Origin: an uncultured Bacteroidota bacterium
GTDB lineage: Bacteria > Bacteroidota > Bacteroidia > UKL13-3
Assembly (NCBI GenBank): GCA_903907885.1
Contig: CAIVPY010000292.1
Location: 1 to 11,757, forward strand
Direction of reading: 5' to 3'
Length of the DNA stretch: 11,757 bases
Under the pieces are notes generated by a model. It was not told the origin of the DNA. It saw only the letters and a program-made list of their open reading frames with translations, and made no database searches. The translations under genes and the position numbers were made by a program. Shown piece after piece: positions 8,102-11,757 of the stretch (the first letter of the stretch is position 1; every line of letters starts with the position of its first letter).

Positions 8102-8471
8102 GGATATTTTATTTTTATAATACAATTTTTGTTTAATTTTAAAAATTAGCAAACCACATATAAATGGTTTTTATAATTATGCTGCTAAATTATATTTTTT
8201 ATGCATAAATATTTTTGATTGTTGTTATCTTTTAAACATCCTTTTGTTTAATAATAAAAACAAAACAATAACATTGAAAACAATGCTTAAGCTGCTTTTT
8301 TACAATTCGACTTTATTAATAATTAATATTTATGCGCTAAATGATTTAATATTGTTAACTATATTTAAACCAATAGTTCCTTATAAAATACTATTAATGA
8401 GCGACAAAAAGACATTTTCGTTACTTTATATGTTGATGGTTTCATCTCATTTAATTAATAAAAGAGCATAG
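8102..8471. other. 370-base AT-rich intergenic region between divergent units
   Basis: No convincing gene. An open frame over 8244-8471 would encode a 75-residue peptide rich in Leu, Ile, Asn and Lys with no recognisable motif; it looks like chance in AT-rich DNA. An inverted repeat AAACCA (8151-8156), 8-base loop, TGGTTT (8165-8170) lies 50-70 bases upstream of the minus-strand ATG and could be an operator or hairpin. TATTTTTG at 8210-8217 matches the -7 consensus TAnnTTTG exactly on the plus strand, but no TTTG/TTG lies at the right spacing, so I do not call a promoter. The promoters of both flanking units must lie here but I could not place them. Confidence 0.6.
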
Positions 8472-8882
8472 ATGGAGCTAACAATTTCGAGAGAATCTCA
8501 TTTTAATGCTGCACACCGATTGAATGTGGAGGCATGGACTGAGGCTGAAAATAAAGCTTACTTTGGCTTATGTAATAATCCCAACTATCATGGGCATAAT
8601 TATAAAGTAATTGTGAGCCTAACGGGCGAGGTGGACTCGGTTTCGGGATATTTGTTTGATTTGAAAATTTTGAAACAAATTATTGACGAGGAGATTGAAC
8701 TTAAATTTGACCATAAAAACTTAAACTTGGATGTGGAAGAATTTAAAATTACCAACCCTACGGTTGAAAATATTTCCATTTTGATATGGAAATTGCTTAG
8801 AAATAGAATTGATAAAAAATATAAATTAAAAATTACTCTTTATGAAACCGAACGTAACTTCGTTGAATACAACGGAAATTAA
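8472..8882 (+). CDS. 6-pyruvoyl-tetrahydropterin synthase family (PTPS-II-like; QueD/COG0720 fold)
   Basis: The protein has 136 residues, full length for the family, from ATG 8472 (an in-frame TAG immediately precedes it). Zinc ligands are H15 (HFNAAHRL), H40 and H42 (YHGHNY). The catalytic residues are present: C34 (GLCNNPNYHGH) and the D80-H81 dyad (KFDHKNLN). PTVENIS (96-102) and E125 (YETERNFVEY) complete the pterin pocket. The product of the neighbouring GTP cyclohydrolase, dihydroneopterin triphosphate, is the substrate. The cysteine is five residues before HGH, as in mammalian PTPS (C-N-N-P-N-x-H-G-H), whereas queuosine QueD enzymes usually show three. That favours 6-pyruvoyl-tetrahydropterin and a tetrahydrobiopterin-like product over 6-carboxy-tetrahydropterin. 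A QueD role is not excluded, as COG0720 enzymes can be promiscuous. The gene overlaps folE by 41 bases; the two are clearly co-transcribed. Confidence 0.9.
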   Translation: MELTISRESHFNAAHRLNVEAWTEAENKAYFGLCNNPNYHGHNYKVIVSLTGEVDSVSGYLFDLKILKQIIDEEIELKFDHKNLNLDVEEFKITNPTVENISILIWKLLRNRIDKKYKLKITLYETERNFVEYNGN

Positions 8883-9540
8883 AAAACTCAACATTGAAGG
8901 TGTGGAAAGCAAGCCTTTGAGTTTTTCGATGGAAACACCACTTCGCGAGGATGCTTTTGCATTGGATGACGAAATAAAAATTGAGCTAATAGCCAAGCAT
9001 TTTAAAGAAATTATGCAAATTCTTGGGTTGGACTTGAATGACGACAGCCTGAGCGGTACGCCTAATAGGGTAGCTAAAATGTATGTTACCGAAATGTTTA
9101 AGGGGCTAAATCCTGAAAATGTTCCGAGTGTGAAACTTTTTGATAACAAATACCACTACAAAAACATGCTTATAGAAAAGAATATTTCTTTTCATAGTGT
9201 GTGCGAGCATCATTTTGTGCCTATAATTGGCAAGGCCCATGTGGCTTATATTCCTAACGAAAAGGTGGTGGGTCTTTCTAAATTGAATCGTATTGTGAGG
9301 TATTTTGCCCAACGCCCTCAGGTGCAAGAGCGAATGACCATTCAGATAACCAATATGCTTAAAGAATCGTTGCATTCTGAGGATGTGGCGGTGATTATTG
9401 AAGCCGACCATATGTGTGTGGCTATGCGTGGGGTGCAAGACACTAGCAGCAGCACCATTACCAGCGAGTTTAGCGGTAAATTTATTGATGCCAAAACCAG
9501 AGAAGAACTGATGCGTTTTATTGCGATGGATGCGAAGTAG
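8842..9540 (+). CDS. folE: GTP cyclohydrolase I
   Basis: The protein has 232 residues. It converts GTP to 7,8-dihydroneopterin triphosphate, the entry step to folate, biopterin and queuosine-type pterins, in the cytoplasm as a homodecamer. Zinc ligands: C121 and H124 (VCEHHFVP) and C192 (DHMCVAMRG). Other family motifs are TPNRVAKMY (73-81), GKAHVAYIPNEKVVGLSK (130-147) with L-N-R-I-V, and QRPQVQERMT (157-166). The ATG at 8842 overlaps the pterin synthase gene by 41 bases. The N-terminus before ETPLRED is variable in the family, so ATG 8929 (203 residues) is a possible alternative, but Bacteroidetes FolE proteins usually extend upstream of that motif. Translational coupling to the preceding gene is likely. 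No insertion or missing catalytic residue is seen. Confidence 0.97.
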   Translation: MKPNVTSLNTTEIKKLNIEGVESKPLSFSMETPLREDAFALDDEIKIELIAKHFKEIMQILGLDLNDDSLSGTPNRVAKMYVTEMFKGLNPENVPSVKLFDNKYHYKNMLIEKNISFHSVCEHHFVPIIGKAHVAYIPNEKVVGLSKLNRIVRYFAQRPQVQERMTIQITNMLKESLHSEDVAVIIEADHMCVAMRGVQDTSSSTITSEFSGKFIDAKTREELMRFIAMDAK

Positions 9541-9723
9541 AACAGTTAGCAGTTGATTGGATGAAAAATTATCAAATGTTGAATGATTGATGGGTGATTC
9601 TTAATTGGTAATTGTTTATTATTTAATGAGTTTTTTGATATGTGTGTATTAAACTAAATATTGGGATAGTATTTTTTTTTACTCTTCAAATAATTAAATT
9701 CGTTTCTTAAACCTTATTAAAAA
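9541..9723. other. Intergenic spacer with degenerate GTTATTGG-style repeat
   Basis: Between folE and the lipoprotein gene. The first 75 bases contain words of the type AGTTAGCAGTTGATTGG and TTAATTGGTAATTG, the same degenerate motif seen again at 10291-10372 and 10857-10921. A weak promoter candidate for the next gene is TTTT (9672-9675), 19 bases, TAAATTCG (9695-9702), one mismatch in each box, 21 bases before the ATG. There is no gene and no clear terminator. Confidence 0.45.
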
Positions 9724-10197
9724 ATGAAAATTAAAACTTTTACACTCATTTGTATTTCATCAATACTTGCAATTAATGCCTGTAAAAAAGATGAATCATC
9801 AACTTCTAACTCATCCTCTAGTCCAATTATTGGTACTTGGAAACTTTCTTCATTTTTTATAACGGGACCTAGCAGTACTATTGGAAAAGATACTACTATA
9901 GATGCAATAGCATTAGGATACTTTAAACCATGTGAGCTTGACGACCTTATTCGATTTAATTCGGACAATACTACTACAAGTTTTCAAGGTAATATTAAAT
10001 GTGACTCAACTGCTCCAGACAGTAAAAATAATGGAACATGGTCTTTGGTTGAAAACAACTCAAAAATCAGATTGGATACCAATACTTTTGCTGACATTTT
10101 AATACTTTCAAACACAACATTTCAAATGAGATTATACCCTGATACTAGTTCTGGTATGAAATATAAATATATAGACGAGACATATACTAGGCAATAA
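9724..10197 (+). CDS. Lipocalin-like lipoprotein, probably surface-exposed
   Basis: The protein has 157 residues. A lysine start and hydrophobic stretch end in a lipobox with Cys20 (SILAINAC), so it is a diacylated lipoprotein. The residues after the cysteine are K-K-D-E, matching the K-(D/E)2 lipoprotein export signal described in Capnocytophaga, which suggests transport to the outer face of the outer membrane. After a Ser-rich linker, S-P-I-I-G-T-W-K-L-S-S starts the domain. C70 with E-L-D-D-L-I-R-F-N (71-79), C93 and N-G-T-W-S-L (103-108) fit the lipocalin-like domain common in Bacteroidetes lipoproteins, in which the two cysteines probably pair. Ligand unknown. It stands alone: a 183-base gap precedes it and a strong terminator follows. 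Confidence 0.82.
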   Translation: MKIKTFTLICISSILAINACKKDESSTSNSSSSPIIGTWKLSSFFITGPSSTIGKDTTIDAIALGYFKPCELDDLIRFNSDNTTTSFQGNIKCDSTAPDSKNNGTWSLVENNSKIRLDTNTFADILILSNTTFQMRLYPDTSSGMKYKYIDETYTRQ

Positions 10198-10243
10198 TTT
10201 TATTAAATACCTATTACCTTAAAGTGGGGCATTATTTTTAAAC

Positions 10244-10273
10244 AAAGTCAGGAATTACCTTCCTGGCTTTTTT
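10244..10273 (+). terminator. Intrinsic terminator of the lipoprotein gene
   Basis: An 8-bp stem GTCAGGAA (10247-10254) / TTCCTGGC (10260-10267) with one T-G wobble and a 5-base loop (TTACC), followed by six T residues at 10268-10273. Three A residues before the stem can pair with the first Ts, lengthening it to 11 bp. It begins about 46 bases after the stop codon. Confidence 0.88.
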
Positions 10274-10283
10274 GTTTATATAC

Positions 10284-10372
10284 AAGTCTTAGTAGTGAAT
10301 AGTTAGCAATTATCAGCTACTATTCACAGTTTACTATTCACCAATCACAAGTTACCTATTACCAATAACTAT
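10284..10372. repeat. Degenerate intergenic repeats with a long hairpin
   Basis: A run of variations on TTAGTAGTGAATAG, CTATTCAC, CAATCAC, TTACC, TATTACCAATAAC. It contains a hairpin with GTGAATAG (10295-10302) pairing with CTATTCAC (10320-10327) and, past one bulged T, TAGC (10304-10307) with GCTA (10316-10319), around an 8-base loop. Such low-complexity GTTATTGG/TTACCAAT sequence is typical of intergenic DNA in several Bacteroidetes genomes. No coding signal. Confidence 0.6.
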
Positions 10373-10433
10373 CGGCTGCAAAAAACTGCTTGCATTTGTA
10401 TGAAATATTTTTTTACTTGCATTGCCTTTCGTC

Positions 10434-10532
10434 ATGAAATCAATACAAGTCATACGACTATCCCGCACATTACACAATGATTTAGCATCATTCAAAAATC
10501 ATCTCTTAGCCTTATTTAATCATTTTACAAGC
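10434..10532 (+). pseudogene. Possible N-terminal gene remnant running into the 21-bp array
   Basis: ATG 10434 opens a frame starting M-K-S-I-Q-V-I-R-L-S-R-T-L-H-N-D-L-A-S-F that looks like a normal helical protein for about 33 codons, then continues into purely repeat-derived Leu-Val-His-Arg sequence until 10904. A plausible reading is the beginning of a decayed gene interrupted by the tandem array; the alternative is a chance open frame. The ATG context (TTCGTCATGAAA) resembles that of the real gene at 11023 (TTCGTTATGAAA), which slightly favours a remnant. I do not recognise the family. Confidence 0.25.
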
Positions 10533-10784
10533 TTGGTCCACCGTAGACCAATGTTGGTCCGCCACAGTCTAATGTTAGTCCACCACAGTCTAACATTCGT
10601 CCATCATAGTCTAAAGTTAGTCCGCCACAGTCTAATATTGGTCCCTCATGGACGAATGTTGGTCCGTCATGGACTAAAGTTGGTCCGCCACAGTCTAACA
10701 TTGGTCCATCGTGGACTAAAGTTGGTCCACAGCAGTCTAATGTTCGTCTGTCATAGTCTAATGTTGGTCCACGGCAGACCAAAC
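10533..10784. repeat. Tandem array of twelve 21-bp imperfect palindromic units
   Basis: Twelve contiguous units begin at 10533, 10554, 10575, 10596, 10617, 10638, 10659, 10680, 10701, 10722, 10743 and 10764, each exactly 21 bases. A thirteenth, badly degraded unit may follow at 10785-10805. The left arm of each is TTGGTCC (8 units), TTAGTCC (2), TTCGTCC (1) or TTCGTCT (1). The right arm is AGTCTAA (7), GGACTAA (2), AGACCAA (2) or GGACGAA (1), then a two-base joint (TG, AG, CA, TA or AC). Many arms are reverse complements of arms elsewhere in the array. Since 21 is a multiple of three, both strands carry long stop-free frames, which are by-products. No spacers separate the units, so it is not a CRISPR. 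Confidence 0.93.
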
Positions 10785-10853
10785 GGAGTCTATTACAGAT
10801 TATTTCCCAAAAACATTGGCGCATTGTTTAAGAAGGGTTCGATAAAAGTATAC

Positions 10854-10923
10854 GGTGATTGGCAATTTGTTGTTCGTTATTCAACATTTGTTATTAGTAA
10901 CTGATAACTGTTTACCAATCGCC
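10854..10923. repeat. Degenerate intergenic repeat with inverted ends
   Basis: GGTGATTGG (10854-10862) can pair with CCAATCGCC (10915-10923), nine pairs with one wobble, enclosing about 52 bases of TTGTTATTAGTAACTGATAAC-like sequence. The motif vocabulary is that of 10284-10372 and 9541-9615, so the 21-bp array is bracketed by this repeat type on both sides. Confidence 0.5.
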
Positions 10924-11022
10924 CCTAATTAAAAATCCATTTAATCCTAAGCATCAGCCAAAGGATTAGCATAAAATTAAACAATTAAACAATCAAAATT
11001 TAACATTCAAAATTCATTCGTT
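10924..11022. other. Leader region before the FnIII-like gene
   Basis: 99 bases of AT-rich sequence with repeated CAATTAAACAATCAAAATTTAAC-like runs. I see no exact TAnnTTTG box and no hairpin, and cannot place the promoter. Confidence 0.4.
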
Positions 11023-11709
11023 ATGAAAATGTATATTGATCCAACAGACGATGGCTTTAGTGCCCAATTGAAAAACTTTTCAGAAAAACTTCCCACCTAT
11101 GCCACCACATTGGGCCTGCCCGATGCCGATGTGCAAGGAGTGAAAAAAGACTCAGCCCTAGTTACCTATGTGTTGGGTGGCATGTATGCCTATCGCAGCA
11201 CAGCCCAAAATTACACTGCTTACAAAGACCTATTGCGCTATGGAGGCGATGGCACACTGGGCGCATTGCCTGTGGCTCCTACCCTGCCCACACCTGCACC
11301 CACTATAACAAGTGCCAATGTGCAAGCACGATTTGCAGCACTTATCCAAAAATGTATGCTAAGTCCTAATTTTACCGAAGCCATTGGGCAAGATTTAGGC
11401 GTGTTGGCTGGCAATGCACCCTTTAATCCGCAAGACGGAAAACCCACTTTCAAAATTGAATTTAGCAGTGGTGGACATCCTAATTTAATATGGAAAAAAG
11501 GCAAATTTCAAGGTGTCGAAATTCACAAAAGCCTTGATGGGGTAAACTTCACAAGATTAGATAAAGATTTTAGTCCCGATTTTATCGACAAAACCGATCT
11601 ACCCGATGCAGGCAAATCGGCCGTGTGGTATTACAAAATGATATACCTATACAAAGACGAAATAGTGGGCAATTGGAGCGATGTGGTAAATGTAACCGTT
11701 ACGGGTTAG
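11023..11709 (+). CDS. Hypothetical protein: helical N-terminal region plus FnIII-like C-terminal domain
   Basis: The protein has 228 residues from ATG 11023; a second ATG two codons on (11029) is an equivalent alternative. There is no signal peptide, lipobox or T9SS tail, so it is cytoplasmic or exported another way. Residues 10-75 and 97-130 look helical, separated by a proline-rich hinge (ALPVAPTLPTPAPTITSA, 81-98). From about 140 a beta-rich domain (PNLIWKKGKFQGVEIHKS, DGVNFTRLD, AVWYYKMIYLYKDEIVGNWSD, NVTV end) has the look of a fibronectin type III fold ending on the typical W-S-D-x-V-x-V-x-V strand. The coding sequence uses C- and G-ending codons (ccc, gcc, ggc, ctg) far more than the genes to its left, a clear composition change. 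I know similar uncharacterised Bacteroidetes proteins by style but no function. Confidence 0.82.
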   Translation: MKMYIDPTDDGFSAQLKNFSEKLPTYATTLGLPDADVQGVKKDSALVTYVLGGMYAYRSTAQNYTAYKDLLRYGGDGTLGALPVAPTLPTPAPTITSANVQARFAALIQKCMLSPNFTEAIGQDLGVLAGNAPFNPQDGKPTFKIEFSSGGHPNLIWKKGKFQGVEIHKSLDGVNFTRLDKDFSPDFIDKTDLPDAGKSAVWYYKMIYLYKDEIVGNWSDVVNVTVTG

Positions 11710-11715
11710 TGCCTT

Positions 11716-11757
11716 ACGGTCACTGAGCGAAGTCGAAGTGGGCGTTTCGGTATTTCG
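11716..11757. repeat. REP-like extragenic element (cut by window end)
   Basis: Seven bases after the stop codon comes GGTCACTGAGCGAAGTCGAA followed by GTGGGCG. The reverse complement contains CACTTCGACTTCGCTCAGTG, a type of short GC-rich dispersed repeat I recall from many Bacteroidetes and cyanobacterial genomes. CACT and AGTG form its ends. It may also serve as a transcription barrier for the preceding gene. Assignment rests on memory of the motif. Confidence 0.5.

Noticed and set aside
8181..8191. Shared word GCTGCTAAATT at 4098-4108 and 8181-8191 as a common regulatory site
   Set aside because: Eleven bases in AT-rich DNA, at different distances from the genes; chance is enough to explain it.
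8244..8471. 75-residue open frame upstream of the pterin synthase gene
   Set aside because: Low-complexity Leu/Ile/Asn/Lys composition, no motif, no start signal, and it ends flush with the next ATG by chance of frame.
10533..10784. CRISPR array
   Set aside because: Units are contiguous 21-mers without spacers, variable throughout, and there are no cas genes.
10525..10824. Minus-strand open frame of Gly-Pro-Thr-Leu-Asp-Cys-type repeats
   Set aside because: Direct consequence of stop-free 21-bp units read on the other strand; no flanking unique coding sequence.

Overview
The window is AT-rich, has short spacers and no RNA genes, and reads as a chromosomal segment of a member of the Bacteroidota. 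Four things point there: C-terminal type IX secretion (T9SS) sorting domains, an exact Bacteroidetes-type promoter (TTTG, 19 bases, TAnnTTTG), a lipoprotein with a C-K-K-D-E start like the Bacteroidetes surface-export signal, and an 800-residue fused E1 alpha/beta dehydrogenase of the kind seen in this phylum.

Layout. (1) 1-3527: two tandem paralogous secreted zinc metalloproteases with FTP propeptide, HEYTH catalytic motif and T9SS tail; the first is cut by the window start. (2) 3543-4037: a small YkgJ-type cysteine-cluster protein 15 bases behind the second protease. (3) 4112-6566: promoter and gene of a fused TPP-dependent 2-oxoacid dehydrogenase E1. (4) 8101-6563, minus strand: a two-gene unit of a secreted unknown protein followed by a two-pass membrane protein with a helical extracytoplasmic domain; its end overlaps the end of the E1 gene by four bases. 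(5) 8102-8471: AT-rich spacer between divergent units. (6) 8472-9540: overlapping 6-pyruvoyl-tetrahydropterin synthase-like gene and folE, two consecutive steps from GTP to pterins. (7) 9724-10197: a lipocalin-like lipoprotein closed by a clear intrinsic terminator at 10244-10273. (8) 10274-11022: a gene-poor stretch with degenerate Bacteroidetes-style intergenic repeats and hairpins around a 12-unit, 21-bp palindromic tandem array. (9) 11023-11709: a helical plus FnIII-like protein in visibly more GC-rich sequence, followed by a REP-like element cut by the window end.

How the genes relate. Only the pterin pair and the minus-strand pair look like functional units. The rest is a mix of housekeeping metabolism (E1, folE) and surface or secreted proteins. 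No defence system, prophage, insertion sequence or CRISPR is visible. The most unusual items are the 21-bp palindromic array, the unexplained secreted/membrane gene pair, the eukaryote-like Cys-x5-HGH motif of the pterin synthase beside folE, and the identical 119-base tract shared by otherwise diverged tandem proteases.
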